From assembly GCA_025642065.1 (NCBI GenBank), contig JAODUP010000162.1, positions 149,501 through 213,500 on the forward strand: DNA of 64,000 nucleotides, read 5' to 3'. The notes under the pieces were generated by a model that saw only the letters and a list, made by a program, of their open reading frames with translations, did not search any database and had not been told where the DNA came from. Both the position numbers and the translations under genes were made by a program. Positions 1-12,665 of the stretch are shown piece by piece (position 1 is the first letter of the stretch; every line of letters begins with the position of its first letter). The stretch comes from Paralvinella palmiformis (Eukaryota; Annelida; Polychaeta; Terebellida; Alvinellidae).

Positions 1-137
1 GATTAGGATTTTGAGGGTATTTTAAGCCAATACTTAACCTCGACTTATACAGTGAGCATATGCCTGAGAAAAGAATTACAGGGTCAAAACTTTACCTCGG
101 CTTATCTGCCCAGTCGACTTATACGCGAGAATATATA
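1..137 (+). mobile_element. 3' end fragment of a pogo/Tigger-like DNA transposon
   Basis: This stretch matches, by eye, the end at 15705-15820 and the reverse complement of about 41485-41580. Shared words are TTTTAAGCCAATACT, CATATGCC, GGGTCAAAA and CGACTTAT. It ends in a CGACTTATACGCGAG-type terminal repeat. It lies in the intron before the first visible DYNC2LI1 exon. Confidence 0.55.
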
Positions 138-352
138 TGGTAAATCAGTTCATAAATCAATTTACCAATTATATATTTGTGGATAAATCATAAGTCTACA
201 GCAGTGTACCTGTTTAATTTAAGAAAATTATGTATCACATTTAATTGCCCTGTAAGTAATTTATATGTGTTATTGGACTAAATGTTAAAAGGTTTATTTG
301 TGTGTATAAATTCATTCCAAAAATTGATACAAAATATTCTGTATATTTTTAG

Positions 353-510
353 GCCAAAGATGTTGGTCATATTTGGGAGTTAGGAGGAGGCACTTGGCTG
401 TCTCGACTAATTGATGTACCACTGAATCCTAATACTATCAAGTATGGTTATATTTGTCTATCACTTGCATATTATGCTAATAAAATATATAAATGCAGCA
501 GTGAATATTG

Positions 511-547
<37 letters not shown>

Positions 548-3500
548 ACAAAAATAATTCATCATTTCTATTTTCATATTTCCTTTAGAAATTATTTCCT
601 TTACTACTTCTGATCATGCACATTTCTGACCTATGTTGGCTGTTTTTTTTTGCAACTAATATTCACTCATTTCTTGCCAGACACACTGCCATGATCCTCG
701 TTCTGGATCTGTCAAAGCCCAGTGAACTGTGGTTCACTCTAGAGAAATTTCTCACTATCATCAGATCGCGTGTGGACGCTGTTATCAATGAGACGCGCAT
801 GCAGCAACCCGACATAAAAGAACAACTCAAACGTCAGACTTGGCAGAGGATTGGTGAAGAGCACGTAGATAAGGATCTGATCGATCCCCTTCTGATACCG
901 CTCGTCATTGTTGGAACCAAATATGACATATTCCAAGTCAGTAAATGCATTAATTAGGTTGAAATGTTTGTATTAAAAATTTAGTCAGTTCATTATTTTA
1001 CTTACACGAATGAGCTGATAGTTTATAACAGTTTAGTTTGCCGAGTTATAACTGTATTAGGTTGAATAAATTGAACTCATTTATCATTCTTCACGAACAA
1101 AAAGGTTTTAACCAGGCATAACATATTTTATAGGAGTTTGACCCCGAAAAGAGGAAGGTAATTTGTAAAACATTGAGATTTGTTGCCCATACTTATGGAG
1201 CTCACTTGCAGGTAAATGTATTTTCTTCAAACAAATTGCTAAATTACTTATGAACGTTCGTATCTCATTCGGTAACCCATTTCTGGGTTATGATGTAATG
1301 CTGTTCACTTGTTAAGATCGCGTTTTCAGTTCGTTCATCATTCTTTGAAGATGAAAGTTTGATTTAGGAACAAATCCTGTTACAGTTTTTCAGTGTCAAA
1401 CAAGAAGCATTAATGGGCAAAGCCAGAAACATGATAAGCCACTTACTGTTCAATACATCTCTCAGGTTTGATGTGATTTTATTGTATGGTAATAATTTTA
1501 TTTGCTAAATTGCATTAGCATTAGCACCATTAATATTTAAAACATTTATGACTATATACTTTAAAAGCATATTTTTGAACACTGCTGATTATAATATATT
1601 TATCATTTACAAAAGATATCAAACTGTTTTTATGCATCTGTATGTTAACATAATACAAGACTAGTGTTACCTTTAAAAAATAATACCATAGTTTTCTCAT
1701 TTCTATTCTCTACAGCAAAACAACCCAGTTTGATCACAATAAGCCAATACTTTCACCTGCTGGCTTAGACACAATGCAACAAATAGGTAAATATGTACTG
1801 GATTGATCGCTGTCGTGGTATTTATGGCATCCAACATCTTGCTTGCTTCACAGAATATTTGGAGTCATGATAATTATGATCTATTTTGGTTTTATTTTTT
1901 TGTCTCAGGAAGTCCTCCTTTAGCTGATGGTGACTTGGGAAAGTTAACAGCCAGGTACACTCTACTTGTATGGAAGTTCAGAATTTTCTTTTGAAGCATC
2001 CTGTTAAGTAGTTGTTCCGCACGTATATACACACACACACACACACACACATTGTTGTGTGTGTGTGTGTATATATATATATATTTTGTTATCACAGAAC
2101 ACCTATGGATTTGTGGAAACAAGCATTTGTTACATTTTTTCCACAAGAGGTAAGTAATTAGTTTTATATTACAAGTAAGAGCCGATATTTTTGAAACGTG
2201 ATCATGTTTTCAATATGAAATTTGTATATATCCACACCCAGTTGTCATTCAAGTGTCGCTCCCGCCCCCCCCCTCTCACACACACACAATCTTTAATTTG
2301 ACATTCATGATAACGGCTTCATAGATTGTTCATAGATCATCTAAATCTGTTATCTTCCTTTATTTTGCTGTCTGTATCTCGTGCCAGCTGAAGTAGAATA
2401 TACTCACAGCGTTTTGTAAACAGAAACATGGCCGTCTGTTGGAGAAGTTGTAATATAGCCAACCCTGGTACTTTTGCAGGTCACTTGCCAGTTATGTTTT
2501 CAGCCTAATAAACTAATGTGTCAGTATTGTTAGCTCCATAAAGCATGAATGTTACATATATCTGAATTGTCTTGGTGACAATTCATTTTAGCAATGTCAC
2601 AAATATGCATCCATTGTTACATAATAATTGTGAAAGTCCAACAAAAAATAGGGAATAATTTATTGGATTCCCACAGTTTTTGTCCTATTACCTGTATAAT
2701 GATTTGACTGCATTGTTAGATATTCTCAGGGATGTATGCCCTGAACATTGTGGATATAAAAATGGCAAAAAATATTATATCTGTTACAATTTGTGGACTA
2801 TTTTTTGACATTAAATAATGTCACTTAGGTAGATATCCATTGACTTATACTATATGTGTATGCATTATTTTGTTATCCTGAAATTGATGAGTTTATGATA
2901 GGATGAAAACTCAAGTAACCAACCACTTCACCACAACAACAATTTACTACAGCAATTATGCATGAAAATTATGTTTAGAATCCAAACTTTCTAATATATT
3001 TTTGGTGTTAAAAACACACTTTCCATGTTAATACCGATACTGTGTTTATTTGTTTTAATATGACAAAAAAAATTGTGATCTTATTTATGTTTCACCAAAA
3101 TATGCCATCATATTTCTTTAAATTATATACGGATGTATTGTGGATTTATTCGGCAGTAATATTCCATACATGTTTTTAAGAGGCATTAACCCAATTATAA
3201 CAGACTGCATTTATTTAAACAAGTTATTTATAGGTTAATGCCCAAGTTTATGCTCACAATATATCATACAGAACATTAGTGATCCTTCATTGGTGGAAGA
3301 CCCAGCTAAAGATGCGCAATATATCGAGGCTGTCATTGATACAATGAGGCGGCAAAAGGACGAGGTAGGACTAAATCTAGTTGTATATTTCACTCGAACA
3401 CATCCAAATATGTACACAACTAATATTTCGATAAACAACATATATTATTCTGCAAGTAGCAGCTATCTTATTTTGAAATTATATATTACTGAACACATCC

Positions 3501-3685
3501 AAATATATTTATAATTAATATTTCACTAAACAATATCTATTATTCCGCAAGTATCATCTATCTTATTTTGAAATTATACACGTTTTATTTGTTGCCTTTA
3601 CCAGGAGCTTGAAAGGTATAGAAGGTCATCCGAAAGACGTGCCAGAGAAGCTCAGAGAGGCCATGCAGAGATGATGATTAAATAA
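353..3685 (+). CDS. DYNC2LI1: Cytoplasmic dynein 2 light intermediate chain 1 (3' part, nine exons)
   Basis: Subunit of the dynein-2 motor that drives retrograde intraflagellar transport in cilia. Exons by splice signal and phase: 353-441, 681-936, 1134-1211, 1386-1465, 1716-1786, 1909-1954, 2098-2149, 3272-3364, 3605-3685 (TAA). Together they encode about 281 residues. Visible family segments include [44 protein letters not shown], the [11 protein letters not shown] stretch, [13 protein letters not shown] and a basic C-terminal helix [10 protein letters not shown]. The family is about 350 residues long, so the N-terminal exons with the P-loop lie before the window. All introns are GT-AG and the frame stays open throughout, so the gene looks intact. 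A candidate poly(A) signal (ATTAAA) lies near 3991. It is convergent with the minus-strand DnaJ gene ending at 4890. Identification is from recognised family sequence, not a search. Confidence 0.93.
515..545. repeat. (TA)n microsatellite
   Basis: Uninterrupted TA dinucleotide run in a DYNC2LI1 intron. Confidence 0.95.
2023..2084. repeat. (AC)n-(GT)n-(AT)n compound microsatellite
   Basis: An AC run is followed, after ATTGTTG, by a GT run and an AT run. The AC and GT arms are self-complementary. The tract ends about 13 bases before the acceptor of the DYNC2LI1 exon that starts at 2098. Confidence 0.95.
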
Positions 3686-4889
3686 ATAGACTTATCATGT
3701 GAATTTTAAACTTCACGTGATTATCAATGGTTTATTTTAATACTAAACTGAAATTATATTTAGAACTTTGCACTTTCCAATCTGGGATCTTTCTTCTGGA
3801 TTGTCTCTTCTCATTGTTCATCCAGCAACGTTTAATTAGAGAACTGTCGTACGATCGTGCCCGTCAGCAGTGGTTTAGTTAATTTCTGATGTTAGAACGA
3901 CACAAAATGAATGAAAAGCTGCTACAGTTTTACGTAAAAAACACTCCAATAGAAATGGTATATTGAAATGTGTGCTGATTGTCCATAAAGACATTAAACG
4001 GTATGTAAACAAGATATCTGTTTGTCAACATTTATTATCCTCGCATACGTAGTGAAATGAATCAACATTTGGGTGTCCACCACACAGTCACCATTAGTTC
4101 AAGCAAACAAACCATGCACACAAAACGAAATTCACTCCACAAAATTCTGTTACACATAGAATTGCCCTATATATGTAATACCTAAGCACCACAATAACAG
4201 TAATGATGATGCCTGCTCTGCAGAGTAATCTTATGAAAACAAATGTTAATTATGTTCTGGAGAAGAATCAGCAACTAACACATATAACCGACTTTAGGGA
4301 CGAGCTTCAACAACAACAAAAATGAATGAAGGCTGTGTGCTTAAGGATGGCCACTCCTATTGCTGTGTCCTAACCACTTGCTGAAACGTCCACGAACAAT
4401 ACCATATCACAGCCGCATTTTACAATTCAAATATGCTTATCGAAAGAGTAGAAATTGGCCAATCTTTTAAATGCATATCGAACCGCGATGAAAGTTATGA
4501 TTACTATTACGCTCAGTAATAATCGAAAACAAAACAAAGAACCACCAAACACCAGAAGGTGACAGATTTTCCCAGTTAGCGATCCTGACAGAAATATTAA
4601 ATATCATATCAAACTGTCTTTACTGACAGGCATGCACCTGGAAAACATTTCAATTTTATTTGCAATTCAAATAAAATAAAACTGTAGCTGCTGATGCTGT
4701 AATATCAGGGAGAAATATGTTGTGATGAACATTTTAATAACTGCTCCAACTTTTATCAGACTATGGATGAGTATACGTGACTACAAACAATGCTAACCAG
4801 CAACATTTTCCTACAGGTGTGATTATCGAAGACAAGTCCGATACTAGATATACCATAACTAATGAAGTGTCTAGTGTTTTCCTGCTTCA

Positions 4890-7403
4890 TCAGTGTTTCG
4901 TATCTGGTCTAAGCTGTTCATTTGGATCCTTCAGACCAGTCACCATCTGCTGGTGTTTCAATATAAAAGTTTCCAGCTGTTCAGCGGTTGTGAATTTCCT
5001 GCAAAAAAAAGAAACGAAATGCACATCAATACTAAAAAGATTCCCTAGAGGTATGAAATTTTTGTTGTTGTTGAGTCATTTAGTGACTCCCTAAGAAAAG
5101 AAATCTCACAAATACAGGTATGAGTTAGATCTGAAACTAGAACCTCGATATTTATAGTGCAGAACTCTAACCACTGCACACTAATGAAGTGCCCCCTAGG
5201 GAGATGAGACTGATCAGATGAAACGTTCCACAAAAACAGGAAACACCATGAATAGAACACCAACCTAGAAATCTTTTTCACAGTGTGTAACCAACTGCGC
5301 TAAAGGAGCATCCAGATGCCACATGTCAATCATTACGTTAATATACTAGCATCCATAAAAGATCAGTAAGATGCAGTCAAAATTAAAAAAAGGATTACCC
5401 AATAATATGACAACAAACTATGCTGAAATTGTTTACAGTGCTCCTGATTTATTTCATCCTGATATTAAATCAAATACGATCATGTGTGGGCTCGTATTGG
5501 TCTAAATATTGCAGTAAAAAAGAAAACTGATACATAACAGCAATATTACAATATAACAGGCCAATCTTCTTGGTCATGCTGCTCAAATGGAATTGCGTTC
5601 AGAGAAAGCAACAGATTAATTGGAAGTCTACTGACCGGATGCAAGGATAATAACATATTAATATATTGATCTGTATCCTATATGCCCAGAACCATCAGAC
5701 CTCACACAAAGTGAAGAATACTGACCTATCATATCGTTTTCTTTCTTCAGACAGTCTCAAGTTCTGTTTATATACTTGATCATCGTAGTCTCTCCTCTTC
5801 TTGTACGAATATCTAGAAGTATAACGAGATGGTAATTATTGTTCATTCTCATCTTTACATGATGCAAACAACATTTGAACCGAATCCGACTTGTTCTCAT
5901 CAAATAAGTGAAGCATCCCCCCCCCCAAATGAGAAATCCTTCTATCTCGTGGAGCAATTTGCTTAGCCTTGGTGCTAGTCAAACCTGGGACACACTAGCA
6001 ACATCCCACAAATACAGCCACCAATCGGATTAGAACTCTTTACCTAGAAGTTTACACTATAGCGTTCTAACCACTCATTAATTTCCAGAGACCGCTGAGA
6101 GGTCCATCACAGCGAAAGATGGTACACTTTCAAATAACTCAATTAGATGTATAATAAAATGTCCTGTTCACATACATGTTTGTATAAAAAATGATCTGAC
6201 AGTTCTCAGATGTCATTGTTTATTTTCCAGTCTTTAGCTCTCACTCTGTTCATTCACATTCCCTTCCAAGATGGATCCATATCAACTCTATGCAGAGACT
6301 TTATGATAATATCCAAATGCTACTCAGCAGACCATATTTTACACTAGAGTAAAAAACAACCACCACCATCATTGTTTAGGAACAGGATTGGGGTTTAGCC
6401 CAGCCCGGTGGGTTAAACCCAGGTTTTACTAGTTTAACCCGGGTTAAACTGGGTTTTTCTCAGAATACAGTATAGTGACTCACAAATTCATACATTGTAT
6501 GTACATAAACAGTAGTTGTTTGGTATGCATTTTAAAGATGTTGTTAAGATGCTGACAATTTGCACCAATCAACATAATCAGCTAAGCTTGTCTGTTGCTA
6601 TCGTGAACTTTGTGGTGGGGCTGAATTAGACTAGTGTATATCTGAACACTTTTGTTATTGTTTTGTATAGTATATTGTTATTTGTGTGCTCAATATAGAC
6701 AATAAATGGTTAAATCCAGCAGGCAGGTTAAACCTGCCAACCCTGTTTAGGAATGAAGTCAGAGATCCACAGACTCTATTTGACTCCAATGGCAGCAAAC
6801 TTCAAAACAGCACCAGTAAAGGACAAAAAAAAAACACCAGCATAACTTCATTTAAAATCAATGTATACCAATTTTCAAATCTGCTCCAATCACCTTTAAG
6901 TAACACACACACAAACAAGTTTTGAAAAGATCTGAGCAACCACCACATGCATACATATAGAAGACAACACGTTTCTACTTACAACAGGGCAATTACAAAT
7001 GACAGGGTGCCCATCATGATTGCTGCTACAGCAATTATTCCTATTCTCCCATTGGTCCTTTGGTCCACACCTCGAATATTATAGAACTCCATGTGCTCAC
7101 CTTCACCCGTTGAATTATAAATTGTCTCGCTATAATAGGATCTGCAAGAAAAAGACAAGATAATCACATTACAGTGGATTAACTAGACAGGTACTGAGAC
7201 ATACATGCTTCAATTCTGGCAAACCACAAGTTAGACACAGGGTTAACTGCATTATGAAATCAACGATCCATCCAACTTTTGGAAGTGACATTCTTAACAT
7301 ATAAAAAACTTTTTTCTTTATACAAATGCTACATCTGTTGTAACTTATATCTCTGAAAATCAGATGGTATTTTATCAACTCGGAAATGCCATAATTGCCG
7401 TAG

Positions 7404-7434
<31 letters not shown>

Positions 7435-8662
7435 TGAATTAATCAACGGACTAGGAATCTTTAGTAAAATTTCGATTATCCTCTACATATAGCTGTCATT
7501 TTTGAATTTGGAATTGCATGATTCAGAAATGGTGAAAAATGGCAGAACATATAAAAATCAATTAAAAGGAAGAGAAACTACCAAACTGATAAAATAAGCC
7601 AACAAATGCTGTCTGATCGTGGTATTTTTTATGCAGTCTGAATGAACCGACCAAAATGCAAAGGACGTTCCGCTAAGAAAACAAAGCACTTTTAATGATA
7701 GAAATATAGAAACTACAACATCTGTACTACTTACGCAGGGTTTGAGCCAGGTCCATGATAGTATGTCGCTCCAGCACATCCGTTTCCAGAAGGATGCTGT
7801 AACATTTCATCATACCTCCTCCTAGAGCTCATCTTACTGAGAACATTGTATGCCTCGTTGATGTTGACAAACTTGTCGTGCGTCGAAGGATCATTTGGGT
7901 TCAGATCCGGATGAACCTAATAATAGAGCGACAGAAGAACATGACAATTTGGTTTCCATCAAAAGAAACCTTGTGGCAGAGCTTTTCTCATCCAACACAA
8001 TACCACCAGATGTATTCTAGCACGAACGATAGTAATTACCTCCTTTGAAAGCTTCACAAACGCTTCTCGGATCTCGTGCGAGGTAGCATCTTTGTTTACG
8101 CCGAGTACATCATAATGCGTCTCTCTGTGGACAGGTGAGGCGAGGTGAAAACATCTGGAATAAAATGAAGAATAGTTTTTACTATTTGGTAATAAGAAGG
8201 TCTTAGATTTAATCTATTCCGCCTGCTGGCTGTAAATGCGTGCTGGCTAAAGAAACACCAACTTCTTAGGTCTCCATAATAACAATACAACTGTATACAA
8301 AAAGGTTATATAATAAACCTTGCAATGGCTGTTTATTAAATCTGCTTTATTCTTATTGTGAATAAACCCACATTATCGACCACAGTATGTAAAATAATTG
8401 GTAATTATCTTAATTGTCATTTAATATAGGAGTATCAATATTTATTTAATAAGAGTATCAAGCATAATAATAATAATGATGATGATAACAAACCAGTCAC
8501 TTCGCATTCGTGTATCAGTGTAATCATTAATTTCCAAAAATAAAAAAATCTCAAAAACCAAAACACCATAGATAGAATGAGTGTTTACCTGCTACTGTGA
8601 GAGTTAAAACATGAGGCACAGCGTAGAAATAAACAACGGTTGCAGCGTAAAAGTTTTTCCAT
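4890..8662 (-). CDS. DNAJC4: DnaJ homolog subfamily C member 4-like, copy A
   Basis: J-domain co-chaperone that should stimulate an Hsp70 ATPase while anchored in a membrane. Minus-strand exons in reading order: 8662-8589, 8154-8040, 7916-7735, 7141-6983, 5812-5726, 4998-4890 (TGA). They sum to 726 nt (241 residues), all GT-AG with phases that close. The N-terminus MEKLLRCNRC is basic. The J domain runs about residues 37-100 (THYDVLGVNKDATSHEI; HPD at the start of exon 3; NEAYNVLSK). After a YYHGPGS motif comes one hydrophobic helix (IGIIAVAAIMMGTLSFVIAL), then a basic coiled-coil-like stretch and KFTTAEQLETFILKHQQ. The tail is eight codons longer than in the other two copies. A candidate poly(A) signal (TTTATT on +) is at 4655-4660. 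The family assignment rests on domain order (J domain, one TM helix) and could be checked by orthology; mitochondrial targeting is only a guess. Confidence 0.87.
5090..5340 (-). mobile_element. tRNA-derived SINE-like repeat (possible third family, copy 1)
   Basis: Read on the minus strand it has a tRNA-like A box (GTGCAGTGGTTAGAG) and a weak B box (GGTTCTAGTTTCA), then a TGTATTTGTG motif. The same order recurs at about 5965-6110. A second tRNA-like word (accaactgcgctaaag) is at about 5290. It lies in an intron of DNAJC4 copy A. Confidence 0.4.
5965..6110 (-). mobile_element. tRNA-derived SINE-like repeat (possible third family, copy 2)
   Basis: On the minus strand there is AGTGGTTAGAACGCTATAG, then GAGTTCTAATCCG (B-box-like) and CTGTATTTGTGGGA. 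It resembles the repeat at 5090-5190 and lies in intron 4 of DNAJC4 copy A. Confidence 0.4.
6383..6745. mobile_element. hAT-type MITE with perfect 8-bp target-site duplication
   Basis: The element is bounded by CAGGATTGG and CCAACCCTG, an imperfect inverted repeat. It is flanked by the identical octamer TTTAGGAA at 6375-6382 and 6746-6753. An 8-bp duplication with CAG...CTG ends is the hAT hallmark. The interior is rich in GGTTTAACCC-like palindromes and has no transposase. It lies in intron 4 of DNAJC4 copy A. Confidence 0.85.
7402..7427. repeat. (TA)n microsatellite
   Basis: TA run inside intron 3 of DNAJC4 copy A. Confidence 0.9.
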
Positions 8663-8979
8663 ACCTAGTCACATGACCAAAAACTGAAAAACTTCAGCTT
8701 CGTTGGTCAAAGCTGCAACTAAGACAGTCACGTTCAGTCACTTGGCCTGATGAGAAGGAACCTGTAAAAAGACATAAAATGTGAAGTACCACTCAGTGGT
8801 AGTACCAGTGGTATATTACTGATTAGTTTACACGACTACAATCTATATTTCCTGTGGAATGATCCAGAATAACTTTCTGTTAAATATTCTATATTGCAAA
8901 TATCATGACCCACGATCTAAGCTTATCAAAAAACATTTTGTTGATTCCAAAGGGTAGTACTCGTCTATTTTAGGTATAG

Positions 8980-9060
8980 GATCAGTTCCAGTTCTGGAAC
9001 TGAAATTGACGATTTAAAACAATTTGGAGTTGAAATTGATCAATATGGATATACCTACAA
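8980..9060. repeat. Fragment of the CAATTCC-rich dispersed repeat
   Basis: Short stretch with AGTTCCAGTTCTGGAACTG and GTTGAAATTGATC. It resembles the ends of the repeat copies at 20615-20965 and 60740-60990. The match is weak. Confidence 0.3.
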
Positions 9061-9211
9061 AATATTTTTTTTATAATTATCATCCAGCCATCTATATTGA
9101 ACAATATTTAAAAAGACCCCGACACCGAAAGATCATTTAGTGCTTCACCCCCCATCACTAGTATTAGTCATCTGTTACAAAATGAAGGAGACAGAGAGCT
9201 GAACATAAACT

Positions 9212-9430
9212 CAGGGCTTGACATTCACTTTTTTTGCCACTTCGGACAAGTCACACTTCATTTTTACTTGTCCGGGAAAAAGTAGACGGACATTGTGATA
9301 ATTGACATTGACTCAAGAATAATTGAAAATATGACTTGACACGGCGGACAACCAAGCATGTGGTTTTACTTGTCCGATTACGTAGTTTGGTTGTCCCGGA
9401 CAGGCGGACAACCGTTAATGTCAAGGCCTG
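9212..9430. mobile_element. TIR MITE, probably hAT-related
   Basis: Left end CAGGGCTTGACATT and right end AATGTCAAGGCCTG are inverted repeats with one mismatch. The pentamer AAACT abuts both ends, at 9207-9211 and 9431-9435. The interior holds repeated, partly inverted ACTTGTCCG / CGGACAA words, giving strong foldback potential. No transposase is present. The duplication is 5 bp rather than 8, so the superfamily is uncertain. Confidence 0.7.
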
Positions 9431-9699
9431 AAACTCTGAACATTTCAGAATCCTGCTCAAGATGGAGACAGCAGCAAAGAATTTATTACAGACCTCAGAC
9501 ATTTGAATTTTCAATATATCATTTTCATCCCCTTCTAATTTTTCATTTTATGATGTTAAACAATACCTGCGGTTATTTCTCTTAACGATGACCCCAGTGC
9601 ATCAGAGCACTCTCCTCAAGTAGGTGACACCAGTGCATGACAACAGGTTGACCAATACACCTTGTGACATCACAGCAGACAAACATAACCACCTTTTAT

Positions 9700-10125
9700 T
9701 AGTTTTAAGCACAGCCATCGCCTTGTTTCATTGTAGAATTGGGTTTGTTTACAACATGAACTGGTGTGATATCAGTACTAGTATCATGTTCTGAGAGTGG
9801 TTTGGGCACATTTTGTCCAAAGAACATGAGACAAATGGCACCCCACCATACTGTTTTGGCATATTTTAAGTGGCCACTAACTAGGAATTTGAACAGCTGC
9901 ATAAACATTAGCTTTTCCTTACTTCAGAAGGATATTCTGATGGAACCTACCACTCTATTAGCTTTGTTTGCTGCAGCAGCTACGTGATGATTGAACTTAA
10001 GATCAGTGGAGAATAACATTCCAAGATCCCTTTCTATTATAATTATTAGATCTGAAGATTGATCATAGGTGAAGTTATTCCAAATATAATAAGACTTTAA
10101 CAGTACAAGTTTACTCATAAACAAA
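9700..10125 (-). pseudogene. LINE reverse transcriptase C-terminal fragment (CR1/Rex1-like)
   Basis: Minus-strand reading gives ERDLGMLFSTDLKFNHHV followed by AAAANKANRVVGSIR. A shifted frame then gives LFKFLVSGHLKYAKTVWW. This is the post-palm segment typical of CR1/Rex1-type non-LTR reverse transcriptases. A frame change and stops break it, and no catalytic motif is included. Confidence 0.75.
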
Positions 10126-10139
10126 CAAAAAACAGGACA

Positions 10140-12470
10140 GTTCTGATTCAGTTACAAAAACTTCAAACCACATCATTTGTTCCCTTGTCAAGTATAGCAG
10201 CATAAACAAAAGCCATATCATATGACTTTATGACGTCAATGCTCAATAACAAATAGTTTCCCTGGTGGTCGAAAGACTTAGTGAACAAACTAATGCCTTC
10301 GTTTACTATTTTTTTGCTGTGTGTTAACAGTTGTAGACTCTACTAGACTAGTACTTGCATGTTTTGTTTATTATTATCTATAAGCTGGGTTTTATTTTAA
10401 TTATTAATATTAAATTACCAACAAAATAAATACTAGCAATAGCCAATACAATATAATATTCCTATATCAAATGCCAATCAATCATTCAACCAATCAATAC
10501 CAACCCCCGGGGGAGGAGGAATGTCATGGTGATGGTACCCGAACACAAAGACTGATAGAGTGATAGATTCAGAACAATTTAAATCATACTACTAAAAATA
10601 AACTCATACTAGTCTACGTCATAGACTGATGATAGAGTGATAGACATACTACAATCTACATTAGTACATAGAGTGATAGACTCTAATAATAATTATCATA
10701 TAACATATTTATATTATAATCTAATAATGATATTAGAGTCTACATATTAACCAATTTCGGTCGAACATAATGATAAGCACGATAATCACATACGGAACAC
10801 CCCATTCCAGTATACAGAATAAATACGTTTCATGGTGAATACTAATTAGTAATTATTATTTTATGAATGAATCATGATGGTATGCTTGTTAAAAACAAAT
10901 ATAAATAACGAACGTGTCCGTTGAAACCGGACGGTGGTTAGTCTACAAGTTAATTCACAAACCTTTCTAGCTTTTCCACTGTCGATAAGTAATTACGAAT
11001 AGTAAACTTCGAACAAACTATAAACCAATTCCTCTTCCTCGATCTGAGTAATCCTCCACACTATCTACCTAGATAATAACTATATCAAAGGACACTGTGT
11101 GTTATTGTGCAATCTTCTCAGTGTGACCTACGCATGGAAATGACATTACGTGTTTAGGGCGATTCCTTCGGGTATGCTATTTACCATAACAGAAGCGTTT
11201 GACTATTAGCGTTAACGTATTCAGGTGGTTCGTCAACAGGCATAAAATTATACACTAAAGTGTGGAAGTTCGGAGAAAATACCCTAAAATAATCTCCCAA
11301 GGACACTTTGCCTCAAAGACAGTGTAATTATGTCAAAAACACAGACAAGAAAGGGGGCTTATGCCCACTTCATGTTAATACTGAATTTGACACGATGAAA
11401 TAAACAAAGTTTAAAAACTTCAATGAAACTGTATAGTATCTGAGTCGTATATAGACGAATTATGAAACTGCACGTAAATACTTTTATGTAACAGGATTCC
11501 AACTGGACTAAAAAATACATAAATTATAGATCTACTATGCATCCTAAAAAAACTAAATTAATAAAACACTGTTTTACAGATTTTATTCTTGATATGGTTG
11601 AGATATTTAATTCTCTTGTCACTCATAAGACTCATATTACAATACGAAAATCCAGAAACAATTCGCTGGTGCTCCAAATATAAATTATGGATATAAGGAA
11701 TAATATAAAAAATGGTTCAAACTGTAAACTGACAGTTCTAGGTGGATACACTATTAAAGCCGATGGAAGTATTTCAATGTTGCAATGTTTATAAAAAAAT
11801 TATAAGATTATTATTAATTTATATTTAAACAAATACAAAAAGAAAAGTTAAAGACACGGCATATAGGCCTATACTTGCGGTACCCCGTTGACATTTTGTA
11901 GACACAGCTACTGGATCATGAATTATATCGAATCATTGTAGGCCATTATACCTGCATGTGCACTTTTTTGAAGAACTAGATCTGATGTTTTGACGTTGCG
12001 AGTTTTTACAACTATGAATTGATTTTTAGGGTAATTTATCCCTCCTAGAGCTCTTAATTATCTGATCCTTGACAGATAAAAAATTGGAATAATTTATGTT
12101 TCATTCATATCATTATTCGATTAATACGGGTCATTCGTTTATTTAATCAGATATCACGAGAAGAATTTCCACCGTTGTCTCATTATACATGTTCTCTCCT
12201 ACAATGATGCTAACTGTATACTTACCAATTTCATTAAATGAGATCGAGAGCTGCCATGTATATATCTGTTAACTATCTGCATTGCAGTAGCACTTTTTTA
12301 TCTTTATATTCAGCAATATAGTAGCTCTTCGACGAATGGATAGTATATTTCATGCCAAGAAAAATAAATTCGGACTATATCCATGAATGTTAATTTTTAG
12401 AATTAAGTCTCATCTTCTTGCAATCACCTGTCATGCATGTAATTGTGTTCTGCAAGAAATGTGTTGTTTT
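10140..12470. other. Intergenic, no gene recognised
   Basis: AT-rich sequence without a convincing reading frame. The only structure noticed is an irregular repeat of GATAGAGTGATAGA-like words at about 10545-10700. Confidence 0.6.
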
Positions 12471-12665
12471 CATGGATGGTTCACGACGTTAAATGGTGCT
12501 GTGGTATCCACAAAATTAATTTAAAATTTTTAAAAAATAATTTAAAGATCCCCTGAGGACGTAATACACTGTCGGAGTATTTCAGCTCCATCTTTCCGTA
12601 ATTCTCGCCTGTGCGGTGAGTGCATGGTGATGACGATGGGATTATATCAACAGCCACTCAATAAA
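12470..12665 (+). mobile_element. SINE family A, internal fragment, diverged
   Basis: Aligns by eye with the body of the better copy at 62375-62760: CACGACGTTAAATGGTGCTG, then CCCCTGAGGACGTAATACACTG, then CAGCTCCATCTTTCCG. The tRNA-like head is missing. Confidence 0.7.

Noticed and set aside
4777..5094. 105-codon plus-strand frame
   Set aside because: It is antisense to the last exon of DNAJC4 copy A (4890-4998), which has splice signals and homology on the minus strand.
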